Source: Bacteroidales bacterium (GTDB lineage Bacteria > Bacteroidota > Bacteroidia > Bacteroidales > Muribaculaceae). From it: a stretch of DNA of 64,000 nt. Shown one piece after another: positions 1-8,515 of the stretch. The stretch spans positions 1 to 64,000 of the forward strand of contig SFGS01000010.1 of the NCBI GenBank assembly GCA_004557565.1. The letters run 5' to 3'. The translations under genes were made by a program, and so were the position numbers. Numbering within the stretch: the first letter of the stretch is position 1; the number at the start of each line of letters is the position of its first letter. The notes below the pieces were generated by a model. The model was not told the DNA's origin. It ran no database searches and saw only the letters and a program-made list of their open reading frames with translations.

Positions 1-329
1 CGCTTCGGTTATGCTCCATTTCGCTTCGCTCATTTCGCATAACCTTCGCTGCATACCTGCCTACGCACATCTAATCCCTACGGGATTTTTTCAATCATTA
101 CTAAATTATCACAGGGACAACTTGTATATCATTTCCAATTTTTATGGTATGATGAGCCGCATTTTTCGTCATTTGGCTGGTAGAAATGGTGGCAACAGGC
201 AAAATAGGAAAAAACAACTAATATTGTAGCCTTTTTGACTTTTCATAACCTCCTATTTTTCACTATATTTGCATATAAGCCTCACGCAGATCGTAACGAG
301 GTTTACGCATAATTAAAAAAAGTAGTATT
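1..329. other. Intergenic leader at left edge, no supported gene
   Basis: I see no convincing gene here. The first 60 bases are rich in short CTTCG/TTCGC repeats. A short stem (AATCCC, loop TAC, GGGATT) followed by Ts at 73-90 could terminate a gene lying left of the window. TATATTTG at 264-271 fits the Bacteroidota -7 box for the next gene, but the nearest TTTG (234-237) is 26 bp upstream, so the promoter is imperfect. A 72-residue open frame at 11-229 has no recognisable features and is not called. Confidence 0.5.
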
Positions 330-1232
330 ATGATAGAAAGAAAAAGAAGAATCATAATGTTGCTGCTATTTATGATTGTAGAACGCTTCTACGCTATGGC
401 ACAATCCGACAGCCTATCATCTTGCGATAGTCTGCCCAATGCGTTAAGTCCTTTAATGGTAGATGATTTAGCTTCGCAGCAACTCATATTTCAAGACACA
501 CTTCCTCACTATGTGCCATTGAGCGTGGCCGACACCCTCAAAAGATATACCCCCGGTGCCTACGACTTGCCCTATTCCGTGACGGGGAAAGCATACGACT
601 GGCATCGGCTATGGATCAACACCTCTGCGCTGAGCAGCGCATTCGTTGGCACGCTTTTAGTGCTTCAATGCCTGCCCGAAGATGCCACTTCGTGGAACAG
701 AGCCGAACTTCAAGATGTGCCGCTTTTCAAACGATGGCGCAACCATGTGCTAAAGAAAGGCCCCGAATGGGACCACGACAAGTTCTACTTCAACTATATT
801 CTCCACCCCTATGCCGGAGCCGTGTATTACATGGCAGCCAGAAGTTGCGGATTCAATGCTTGGCAATCAATGTTCTACTGCTCGTTGATATCAAATGTGG
901 GGTGGGAATTTGGCATTGAGGCGTTTATGGAGCGCCCGTCGTATCAAGATATGCTCATCACTCCGATAGTGGGCAGCCTGATTGGCGAAGGGTTTTACAA
1001 GGCAAAACGTGCTATTGTGAACAATGGCTACAGCCTGCTCGGTTCATCGCTATTAGGCAACATCGTGGCGTTTGTCATCGACCCCGTAAACGAGGTAATG
1101 GGCTTGCTCACAGGCAATCCAGCAAGAGAAACGGCAAAGCGAAAAGCCACCGATGTCACCGTTTCCTCATCACTAATAGTGCCCAACCACAAATCTTTCC
1201 GCTTCGGCCTCTCCCTCATCATCACCCTTTAG
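330..1232 (+). CDS. DUF3943 domain exported protein
   Basis: A 300-residue protein of unknown function. The first 25 or so residues look like a signal peptide (basic start, then a leucine/methionine core ending near AMAQ). The central part (about residues 145-220) carries the pattern I associate with DUF3943: an NYILHPYAGAVYYMAAR segment, then an aromatic stretch, NVGWEFGIEAF and a glycine-rich LITPIVGSLIGEGFY helix. The segments are moderately hydrophobic, fitting an envelope or membrane-associated location. It is preceded by a possible TATATTTG box and an A-rich leader, and is followed 111 bp later by uvrB on the same strand, with no clear terminator between. Family assignment is by pattern memory; the role is unknown. 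Confidence 0.7.
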   Translation: MIERKRRIIMLLLFMIVERFYAMAQSDSLSSCDSLPNALSPLMVDDLASQQLIFQDTLPHYVPLSVADTLKRYTPGAYDLPYSVTGKAYDWHRLWINTSALSSAFVGTLLVLQCLPEDATSWNRAELQDVPLFKRWRNHVLKKGPEWDHDKFYFNYILHPYAGAVYYMAARSCGFNAWQSMFYCSLISNVGWEFGIEAFMERPSYQDMLITPIVGSLIGEGFYKAKRAIVNNGYSLLGSSLLGNIVAFVIDPVNEVMGLLTGNPARETAKRKATDVTVSSSLIVPNHKSFRFGLSLIITL

Positions 1233-1239
1233 TTCCAAT

Positions 1240-1261
1240 CGCTCCGCTCCGAGTGCTCCAA
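1240..1261. repeat. CCGAGTGCTCC short repeat, copy 1
   Basis: A short run of GCTCCGCTCCGAGTGCTCC. Related runs occur at 14548-14578 and, in reverse complement, at 30130-30160. The first two are followed by similar AAAATGAATTATTT / AAAAAATAATTT tails. It lies just after the stop of the DUF3943 gene. No function is evident. Confidence 0.4.
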
Positions 1262-1308
1262 AATGAATTATTTGCCTGTGGCGAGTGGGTGATGTGGGGG
1301 AAATGTTG

Positions 1309-1316
1309 TAAATTTG
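1309..1316 (+). promoter_or_regulatory. Possible -7 box of uvrB
   Basis: TAAATTTG matches the Bacteroidota -7 consensus TAnnTTTG and lies 27 bp before the uvrB start codon. No TTTG is seen at the expected 19-21 bp upstream, so this is a partial match only. Confidence 0.35.
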
Positions 1317-1343
1317 TAAGTTGATTCAAAATGTATTGGAAAG

Positions 1344-3425
1344 ATGGATTTTAAACTTCATTCTGAATATGCCCCAACTGGCGACCAACCACAAGCCATC
1401 GACGAGCTGTCGAATGGCGTGATGGAGGGTGTGCCTTATCAAACGCTGCTTGGTGTGACCGGCTCTGGTAAAACTTTCACTATGGCGAACATCATTCAGC
1501 GCACAGGCAAGCCTACGCTCATTCTGTCGCACAACAAGACGCTCGCTGCCCAACTCTACAGCGAGTTCAAGAGTTTTTTCCCCGAAAACTCGGTGCACTA
1601 CTTCGTGTCGTATTACGACTATTATCAGCCTGAAGCCTACATCCCTTCGTCGGACAAATACATTGAGAAAGACCTGCAAATCAACGAGGAAATCGACCGT
1701 CTGCGCCTCAGCACGGTCACAGCACTGCTTTCGGGCAGGCGCGACATCATCGTGGTGGCTACGGTGAGTTGCATCTACGGTATGGGCAACCCCGACAATA
1801 TTAAAAACAACGCCGTGGATATAGCGGTGGGGCAAAACATCGGGCGCGATGAATTTCTGCGCAAACTCGTTGATGCCCTCTATTCACGCAACGAGATGGA
1901 ACCGCAGATGGGCAATTTCCGAGTGAAGGGCGACACCGTAGATGTGTTTGTGGCTGGCGAGGAAATCATTCTGCGTGTGATTTTCTGGGGCGATGAAATC
2001 GAAAGCATCGACGAGTTGGACAAGACCACCCAACTCCCCACAGGCAAAACAATGGACAAGTTTAAGATTTTCCCTGCCAATGTGTTTGTGGCTGAAAAGT
2101 CGCACCTTGCCGAGATTCTTGGACAAATCCATATCGACTTGGGCAATCAAGTTGACGCTTTCTACCGCGAGGCACGCCCTGTGGAGGCCAAGCGATTGAA
2201 AGAGCGTGTGGAATACGACCTTGAAATGATTCGCGAGGTGGGCTACTGCTCTGGCATTGAGAACTATTCTCGCTACTTCGACGGCAGAGAACCCGGCCAA
2301 CGTCCATTCTGTCTGCTCGACTGTATGCCCAGCGACTTCCTCACCATCATCGACGAGAGCCATGTGACGGTGCCACAAATCAGGGCTATGTTTGGCGGCG
2401 ACCAGAGCCGTAAAATCAACCTTGTGAACTACGGTTTCCGTCTGGAGGCTGCCACCGACAACCGTCCACTCCGATTCGAGGAATTTGAAGCCCTCACAGG
2501 GCAAACAATATATGTCAGCGCCACACCTGCCGACTACGAATTGCGTCAAAGCGAAGGTATCGTCACCGAGCAGATTATCCGCCCTACAGGCTTGCTCGAC
2601 CCGAAGATTACAGTTCGCCCTTCGCGCGGTCAAATCGACGACTTGCTGGAGGAAATCCAACTCCGCATCGAACGCCACGAGCGCACCCTTGTGACCACGC
2701 TCACCAAGCGCATGGCTGAAGAGTTGAGTGCCTACATGGGCCGTATCGGCATCAGGTGTGCCTATATGCACAGCGATGTGGAAACGATGGACCGTATTCA
2801 GATTTTGGACGACTTGCGTGCCGGCGCGCTCGATGTGCTGATTGGTGTGAACTTGCTGCGCGAGGGTCTCGACCTGCCCGAAGTGTCGCTCGTTGCCATC
2901 ATCGATGCCGACAAGGAGGGCTTCTTGCGCAGTCACCGCTCTCTCACCCAGACGGCTGGCCGTGCCGCGCGTAACCTCAACGGCGAGGTGATTATGTATG
3001 CCGATACTATCACCGCTTCGATGCAGAAAACCATCGATGAAACCGACCGTCGCCGCTCGCTCCAACTGAAATACAACGAAGAACACGGCATCACACCACA
3101 AGCCATTATCAAGGCGCGCAATGCAATTATCGGCGTAGATACCGAACTACAGCCAAGCGAGACTGTGGCAAAACACGCCCGCAAATACGAAAACAATGTG
3201 GTGGACTACACACCGCTGCAAAAACAGGTGCAAGCCGAGTTCCACCCAGCAAGTGGCATAGCCGCCGACCCTGTGGTGCAATATATGGCTGCGCACGACA
3301 TTAACAAGGCTATCGAACGCCTCAATTCAGAGATGGTGAAAGCCGCCAAGGAGATGCGATTCCTGGAAGCGGCACAATACCGCGACGAAATTATCAAACT
3401 CAAAGAAAAAATCGAACAAAAATAA
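1344..3425 (+). CDS. uvrB: UvrABC excision nuclease subunit B
   Basis: UvrB (693 residues) verifies DNA damage handed over by UvrA and recruits UvrC in nucleotide excision repair in the cytoplasm. Visible motifs: N-terminal TGDQPQAI, Walker A GVTGSGKT at residues 37-44, the aromatic beta-hairpin region VSYYDYYQPEAYIP near residue 90, DESHVTVPQI as the helicase Walker B region near residue 340, QTAGRAARN helicase motif VI near residue 535, and a C-terminal UVR coiled-coil (LNSEMVKAAKEMRFLEAAQYRDEI) that binds UvrC. Length is typical. The ATG at 1344 gives the canonical N-terminus. The radical SAM gene starts 3 bp after the stop, so the two are probably co-transcribed. No frameshift is seen. 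Confidence 0.98.
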   Translation: MDFKLHSEYAPTGDQPQAIDELSNGVMEGVPYQTLLGVTGSGKTFTMANIIQRTGKPTLILSHNKTLAAQLYSEFKSFFPENSVHYFVSYYDYYQPEAYIPSSDKYIEKDLQINEEIDRLRLSTVTALLSGRRDIIVVATVSCIYGMGNPDNIKNNAVDIAVGQNIGRDEFLRKLVDALYSRNEMEPQMGNFRVKGDTVDVFVAGEEIILRVIFWGDEIESIDELDKTTQLPTGKTMDKFKIFPANVFVAEKSHLAEILGQIHIDLGNQVDAFYREARPVEAKRLKERVEYDLEMIREVGYCSGIENYSRYFDGREPGQRPFCLLDCMPSDFLTIIDESHVTVPQIRAMFGGDQSRKINLVNYGFRLEAATDNRPLRFEEFEALTGQTIYVSATPADYELRQSEGIVTEQIIRPTGLLDPKITVRPSRGQIDDLLEEIQLRIERHERTLVTTLTKRMAEELSAYMGRIGIRCAYMHSDVETMDRIQILDDLRAGALDVLIGVNLLREGLDLPEVSLVAIIDADKEGFLRSHRSLTQTAGRAARNLNGEVIMYADTITASMQKTIDETDRRRSLQLKYNEEHGITPQAIIKARNAIIGVDTELQPSETVAKHARKYENNVVDYTPLQKQVQAEFHPASGIAADPVVQYMAAHDINKAIERLNSEMVKAAKEMRFLEAAQYRDEIIKLKEKIEQK

Positions 3426-3428
3426 GGC

Positions 3429-5492
3429 ATGAAGCAACGACACGACAACGAACGCGACCACCGCATCAACAAGCAATGGCTCCCCACCACAAAAAAGGAA
3501 ATCGACCATTTGGGTTGGGACCACATTGATGTGATTATCTTCTCTGGTGATGCCTATATCGACCACCCTTCTATGGGCGCGGCTGTGATTGGTCGTGTGC
3601 TGGAGGCGCATGGCTACAATGTGGCTATCGTGCCTCAACCCAACTGGCGCGACGATTTGCGCGATTTCAAGAAGTTGGGCTGCCCTCGCCTGTTTTTCGG
3701 TGTGAGCGCAGGTGCCATGGACTCGATGGTGAACCACTACACCGCCAACCGTCGCCGCCGTAGCGATGATGCCTACACTCCCGACGGCAGAGCAGGGCAA
3801 CGCCCCGACTGCCCCACCGTGGTGTATAGCGAGATTCTGAAACGCATCTGGCCCGATGTGCCTGTGGTGGCTGGTGGCATCGAGGCTTCGCTACGCCGAC
3901 TTGCACATTACGACTATTGGAAAGACCGCCTTGTGCCGTCGATTCTGATGGAAAGTCCTGCCGACATCATGGTGTATGGCATGGGCGAGAAGCCGATGCT
4001 TCAAATTGCCGATGCCCTCAACGATGGTATGCCCATCGAGGCACTGCTCGACATACCTCAAACGATGGTTCGCCGTCCGCTCGACGAGATTCCCACCGAT
4101 GGAAGCGATGTGGTGCTTCACTCTTTTGAGGAATGCCTGCGCGACAAGAAAAAACAAGCGGAGAATTTCCGTAATATCGAGATTGAATCAAACCTGTGGC
4201 ACGGTCACACGCTGTGGCAAGCCACTGGCAATGTGGCAATAAAGGTAAACCGCACCAATCCTCCGATGACTACCGAGGAAATTGATGCCACTTTCGACCT
4301 TCCCTACACCCGTCTGCCCCACCCTCGCTACAATGGCAAGCGAATCCCAGCCTACGAGATGATTCGCCACTCGGTGAATATGCACCGTGGTTGCTTCGGT
4401 GGCTGCGCATTTTGCACCATCAGCGCGCATCAAGGCAAATTCATCGCGTCGCGAAGCAAGGAGAGCATTATGCGCGAGGTGAAACAAGTGGTGGCGATGG
4501 ACGATTTCAAGGGATATATCAGCGACTTGGGCGGACCGAGCGCCAACATGTATGGTATGCACGGCAAAGACTTGGAGCGATGCCAACGCTGCGCTCGCCC
4601 ATCGTGTCTGCACCCTAAGCCATGCAGCAATCTGAACACCGACCACAGTGCCTTGCTCGACATCTACCACACCGTAGATGCAATGCCTGAGGTGAAAAAG
4701 TCGTTTATCGGCAGCGGTGTGCGCTACGACCTCTCCATGCACAAAACCGGCGATGAGAAAGTGGACAAGGTGAATCGGCAATACAATGAGGAATTGATTC
4801 GCTTCCATGTGTCGGGCCGACTGAAAGTGGCTCCAGAGAACACCAGCGACAAAGTGCTCAACCTGATGCGCAAACCCTCGTTCGACCTGTTCTACCAGTT
4901 CAAAGCCATTTTCGACCGCTTGAACGAGAAATACGGACTGAAGCAGCAAATCATTCCTTACTTCATTTCTTCGCACCCAGGTTGCACAGAGGAAGATATG
5001 GCGGAATTGGCGGCTATCACCAAAGAACTTGATTTCCACCTCGAACAGGTACAGGATTTCACGCCCACACCCATGACGGTGAGCACCGAAACTTTCTACA
5101 CAGGTTTCCACCCCTACACGCTCCAGCCAGTGTATTCGGCTAAGGCGAAAGAGGAAAAACTTGCCCAGCGCAAATATTTCTTCTGGTATGAGAAAAACAT
5201 CAAGCCCGACATCGTGGCTTCGCTGCGCCGTCTCCACCGCCCCGACCTGCTCACACGCCTCTACCCCAACAGCGGCACCACCACCTACCGCTCCACTACC
5301 CCACAAAGGCAAGGCACAAACACCCAAAGGCAAAGTGCAACTACCCAAAGGCAAGGCACAGCCCCCAAAAGTAAAGGGGCAACAACCCACAGAGAGGAAG
5401 CGCCAAGCCGCAATAGGCGAGGCAACTACCACCCACACCAGGGCCCGACAGGCAGTTTCGTGCCAGCCCGCCCCCACAAAAAGCATAAATAA
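3429..5492 (+). CDS. YgiQ family radical SAM protein
   Basis: A 687-residue protein of the YgiQ radical SAM family, whose substrate is not known to me. The N-terminal half resembles a B12-binding-like/UPF0313 domain (AVIGRVLEAHGYNVAIVPQP). The radical SAM core carries the CX3CX2C cluster motif in HRGCFGGCAFCTISAHQG near residues 320-335, which should bind a 4Fe-4S cluster and S-adenosylmethionine. The C-terminal 65 or so residues are basic, low-complexity and built from about five 7-residue units (such as NTQRQSA and TTQRQGT), reflecting 21-bp tandem DNA repeats at about 5300-5400. It follows uvrB by 3 bp and precedes the isomerase-like gene by 23 bp, suggesting an operon. Confidence 0.9.
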   Translation: MKQRHDNERDHRINKQWLPTTKKEIDHLGWDHIDVIIFSGDAYIDHPSMGAAVIGRVLEAHGYNVAIVPQPNWRDDLRDFKKLGCPRLFFGVSAGAMDSMVNHYTANRRRRSDDAYTPDGRAGQRPDCPTVVYSEILKRIWPDVPVVAGGIEASLRRLAHYDYWKDRLVPSILMESPADIMVYGMGEKPMLQIADALNDGMPIEALLDIPQTMVRRPLDEIPTDGSDVVLHSFEECLRDKKKQAENFRNIEIESNLWHGHTLWQATGNVAIKVNRTNPPMTTEEIDATFDLPYTRLPHPRYNGKRIPAYEMIRHSVNMHRGCFGGCAFCTISAHQGKFIASRSKESIMREVKQVVAMDDFKGYISDLGGPSANMYGMHGKDLERCQRCARPSCLHPKPCSNLNTDHSALLDIYHTVDAMPEVKKSFIGSGVRYDLSMHKTGDEKVDKVNRQYNEELIRFHVSGRLKVAPENTSDKVLNLMRKPSFDLFYQFKAIFDRLNEKYGLKQQIIPYFISSHPGCTEEDMAELAAITKELDFHLEQVQDFTPTPMTVSTETFYTGFHPYTLQPVYSAKAKEEKLAQRKYFFWYEKNIKPDIVASLRRLHRPDLLTRLYPNSGTTTYRSTTPQRQGTNTQRQSATTQRQGTAPKSKGATTHREEAPSRNRRGNYHPHQGPTGSFVPARPHKKHK
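5300..5400 (+). repeat. 21-bp tandem repeats in the YgiQ C-terminal tail
   Basis: About four to five imperfect copies of a unit close to ACCCAAAGGCAAAGTGCAACT. They encode seven-residue repeats of the type T-[TP]-[QK]-R-Q-[GS]-[TA]. The reading frame is kept, which indicates selection for an intact tail or recent in-frame expansion. Because the repeats are nearly identical, copy number may vary between strains. Confidence 0.6.
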
Positions 5493-5515
5493 AACCAACG
5501 AAACAATATCACGAT

Positions 5516-6724
5516 ATGAATATCTCAATTTACACCATCACTTCGGAACTTCACGATAAGGTGGCTATCAATCAAGCCACTAAGGAATTTTTGGGAGCTC
5601 TTGATTTTGAATACGATTTCAAGGACAGCGATTACAGCACCTACGGCGACGCTGACCTCAATTTGATATATGTGCGCACAGGCGGCACCGAGGGCGTGTT
5701 TAAAAAAATACAGCCTCTGCTGATGGAGCGCAGTTCACGCCCATTCTATCTGCTCACCTCTGGCAAAAGCAACTCGCTGGCGGCGTCGATGGAAATTCTT
5801 TCCTATCTGAACATAAACAAGTTGAAGGGCGAAATCATTCATGGCGATGCGGCGTACATCAGCACTCGCGTGAAGGAGTTGGTACAGGTGGAAAGCGCGC
5901 GCAAAAAACTCATCGGTACGAGGCTCGGTGTGATAGGCGCACCAAGCGACTGGCTGATTTCAAGCATCGCAAGTCCTGTGGCGGTGAAACAGAAACTCGG
6001 CATCGAGATTGTGAACATTGCCATCGACGAGGTGGTTGATGCCTACAATGCCATAGCCGACACGCCAAGCGACTGCGCCACACTCGCCGAAAAAGCCACC
6101 ACCAAGGCGACTAAAGAGGCTGCGCCAGGTGCCGTGAAACTCTATTATGCGCTCAAAGAGGTGGCAACCCGACACCGCTTAAACGGCTTCACCATTCGCT
6201 GCTTCGACTTGCTGGGCGTGGTGCGCAACACCAGTTGCTACGCACTTGCGCGTCTCAACGCCGAGGGCATAGTGGCAGGCTGCGAGGGCGATATTCCCAC
6301 CTTGCTCACGATGATGATTACCAAAGCCGTGACTGGCGTTTCGGGATTCCAAGCCAACCCATCTCGCATCGACCCCAAAACTGGCGAAATGCTGGTGGCT
6401 CACTGCACCATTCCTCTGAATATGGTCACTCGCTACGAACTCGACACCCATTTTGAGAGCGGTATCGGTATCGGCATTCGTGGATATATGGCAGAAGGAC
6501 CTGTCACCATTTTTAAGGTGAGCGGCGACCTTTCACGCCATTTCACCGCCGAAGCCACATTGGAGCGCAGCCTTGCAGAGCCAAACCTGTGCCGCACGCA
6601 ACAAGTGCTCCAACTCACAAAACCAGAACAAGCCACCTATTTCCTCACCGCCCCCATCGGCAACCACCACGTTATCGCGCCAGGGCATGTGGCATCAATC
6701 CTTTCCGCCCTCCTCAACACCTAA
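5516..6724 (+). CDS. L-fucose/L-arabinose isomerase-fold protein
   Basis: A 402-residue cytoplasmic protein that resembles the C-terminal two-thirds of the L-fucose/L-arabinose isomerase family. Around residues 230-320 it has CFDLLGVVRNTSCYALARL, AGCEGDIPTLLTMMI and MLVAHCTIPLNMV. These match the family pattern in which a Glu and Asp of a C-E-x-D motif and a later His in an HC motif bind the catalytic metal. The N-terminal domain (VRTGGTEGVF, LLTSGKSNSLAASMEIL, RLGVIGAPSDWLI) fits the Rossmann-like substrate domain. Canonical enzymes are about 500-590 residues, so this one is short and its substrate cannot be named. It lies 23 bp after the radical SAM gene; no sugar transport or kinase genes adjoin it. 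Confidence 0.65.
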   Translation: MNISIYTITSELHDKVAINQATKEFLGALDFEYDFKDSDYSTYGDADLNLIYVRTGGTEGVFKKIQPLLMERSSRPFYLLTSGKSNSLAASMEILSYLNINKLKGEIIHGDAAYISTRVKELVQVESARKKLIGTRLGVIGAPSDWLISSIASPVAVKQKLGIEIVNIAIDEVVDAYNAIADTPSDCATLAEKATTKATKEAAPGAVKLYYALKEVATRHRLNGFTIRCFDLLGVVRNTSCYALARLNAEGIVAGCEGDIPTLLTMMITKAVTGVSGFQANPSRIDPKTGEMLVAHCTIPLNMVTRYELDTHFESGIGIGIRGYMAEGPVTIFKVSGDLSRHFTAEATLERSLAEPNLCRTQQVLQLTKPEQATYFLTAPIGNHHVIAPGHVASILSALLNT

Positions 6725-6753
6725 ACCCACATATACAAAATATACAAACAGCA

Positions 6754-6790
6754 ACGGAGAATTTGCATCGCGCAAATTCTCCGTCTTGTT
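6754..6790. terminator. Terminator between convergent genes
   Basis: A perfect 13-bp stem, ACGGAGAATTTGC (6754-6766) with GCAAATTCTCCGT (6772-6784), and a 5-nt loop, followed by CTTGTTT. It lies between the isomerase-like gene (+) and the MFS gene (-) and probably ends both transcripts. Confidence 0.8.
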
Positions 6791-6815
6791 TATATAAATA
6801 GTATCAAAAAGGTTT

Positions 6816-8510
6816 TTACCTAAAGCCTAACGACTTTGTGTTTACATTTTTCATAAAGTACTCGTGTGTGAGTTCCTTTATGTTGCGTTTGCGCCACGGG
6901 AGCAGGAACATGAGCAGCGCGCACGCCATGCAGAGATAGAAGGTCCATGCCGACATCTCTTTAATAGATGTGAGGGTGGCTTGTACCTGTAGTTTGCCCT
7001 TCACCGTCATGGCAGCCATGTTTTGCGCCTCGGTTTCGGTTTTGCCCTGATATTGCATACCGCGTACAGTTTGATCGTAGTTTTTCGCCACATCAATGTT
7101 GGTGCGGTCGTAATCCTGTGCAAAGCGTGTCACATAATATTGCTGGCGCTGTTGCAGCACTTTGGTATAAAGTGCCGCTCCGATGCTTGGTGCTATCACC
7201 ATACGCACGGTGAGCATGATGCACACCCATGTAGATAAGAATCGGTAAGGCATACGCTGGTTTGCCATTGTGGAAATCAGCGAGTAGAGCAGCATCATAC
7301 CGGTGGAGCGGATAATGATTGGCCACTTCATGCGCTCCAACATGCCTTCGTTTTGCACCTCATAGAACATATACAGCGCATACGCACCAATGAACAAGAA
7401 ACCGAGGGCATACATCCACTTCAGGTGAACATTCTTGCGACTGGCTATAATCGCAAACACCACGCCTGCGAAATAGCCCACCATTACCCAGTTGCCCAAG
7501 GTGGCACTCTGCCAGTTGTCAATCTTCATGCCCACATTCGTAAACACGTTCACAAACATGGCACTGGAGTTGGCAATCATCAGCAGGAAGAACAGCAGCA
7601 CACCATAGTTAATCACCCTGAGTTTGAACACCTCCATGATGAAATACGGCGATTTCCGCGACATTTCCAGATAGATGAACAGCGCAGTGAATATCACGCA
7701 CACAATAGCGGAGAAGCGTATTGACTTATCATCGAACCAGTCCAATGTGTTGCCAAACACCATCACATACGCGAATGAGCACAGCATGATGCTAAACACC
7801 ATCACATTGCCAAACTTAGAGAATGTGATTGGGAACTTTGGCATGGCATAGGGGTGGTATGGCATGGTGAAGAACACGATGATGATACCAGCCAGCATAA
7901 ATGCCATCATAAAATAATACACATAGTGCCACTCGTAGGTGTAAGCCAGCCATGCAGTGAGCCATGTGCTGAGTTGACCGATAATCATGAAGAAGCAGTA
8001 GATGACTGGCTGCGACACCATTTTCTCGGTATCGATAGCGTCCCACGCTTTTTCGGTGGTAGGTTCGTTGCCTGGGGTGATATTGTTGCACGCCTCAATG
8101 CCGAAAGCATACTTGATGAACACAAACAGGTGTGCCATCATCAGCGTTTGGCGCACGAAGCCCATGAGCAAACTGCACAGTCCGAGCACGAAAAGTGATT
8201 CGGTTTGGGCGCAGATGTTGCTGAGCACGAACAGTATGGCAAATCCCACCAGACACATCATCTTTTCGCGGCGTATGCACACCAGCTCGTAGAAGAACGG
8301 CGAGAACGCCGCCATACCTATCGAGGTGCAGAAACCTGCGAACACGATGTATTCCGACTGGATTCCAAGTCCACCCATCATCTCTCCGCTGTTGGCGGAA
8401 TATACACCACTCATCGTGATCATAGGCACGAAGAGGATAATCATGAAGATGATGCCAAGTGGCTTCGGCACCCATTTATAAAACGGATAATTCTTATAAT
8501 CTTCAGCCAT
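6816..8510 (-). CDS. MFS transporter of a tripartite efflux system
   Basis: A 564-residue integral membrane protein with many hydrophobic helices (for example PLGIIFMIILFVPMITMSG near residue 20, and several later VFSIMLCSFAYVMVFG-type segments). The size and position suggest a 14-helix EmrB/DHA2-type drug:proton antiporter, although the classical MFS loop motifs are poorly preserved, so substrate and subtype are inference. A soluble Q/T-rich loop (residues about 455-510) precedes the last helix. It is the last gene of an operon: the HlyD gene ends 5 bp upstream of its start and a TolC gene comes first. Together they would form an inner-membrane pump, a periplasmic adaptor and an outer-membrane channel. 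The convergent terminator at 6754-6790 lies just downstream. Confidence 0.85.
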   Translation of the reverse strand: MAEDYKNYPFYKWVPKPLGIIFMIILFVPMITMSGVYSANSGEMMGGLGIQSEYIVFAGFCTSIGMAAFSPFFYELVCIRREKMMCLVGFAILFVLSNICAQTESLFVLGLCSLLMGFVRQTLMMAHLFVFIKYAFGIEACNNITPGNEPTTEKAWDAIDTEKMVSQPVIYCFFMIIGQLSTWLTAWLAYTYEWHYVYYFMMAFMLAGIIIVFFTMPYHPYAMPKFPITFSKFGNVMVFSIMLCSFAYVMVFGNTLDWFDDKSIRFSAIVCVIFTALFIYLEMSRKSPYFIMEVFKLRVINYGVLLFFLLMIANSSAMFVNVFTNVGMKIDNWQSATLGNWVMVGYFAGVVFAIIASRKNVHLKWMYALGFLFIGAYALYMFYEVQNEGMLERMKWPIIIRSTGMMLLYSLISTMANQRMPYRFLSTWVCIMLTVRMVIAPSIGAALYTKVLQQRQQYYVTRFAQDYDRTNIDVAKNYDQTVRGMQYQGKTETEAQNMAAMTVKGKLQVQATLTSIKEMSAWTFYLCMACALLMFLLPWRKRNIKELTHEYFMKNVNTKSLGFR

Positions 8511-8515
8511 GGCGC

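Noticed and set aside
11..229. 72-codon frame at the left edge
   Set aside because: Built partly from CTTCG repeats, crosses a possible terminator and shows no domain.
1884..3101. 405-codon minus-strand frame opposite uvrB
   Set aside because: Antisense to uvrB and composition typical of a shadow frame.
4188..5528. 446-codon minus-strand frame opposite the radical SAM gene
   Set aside because: Shadow frame; Cys/Ala-rich low-complexity part comes from the tandem repeat.
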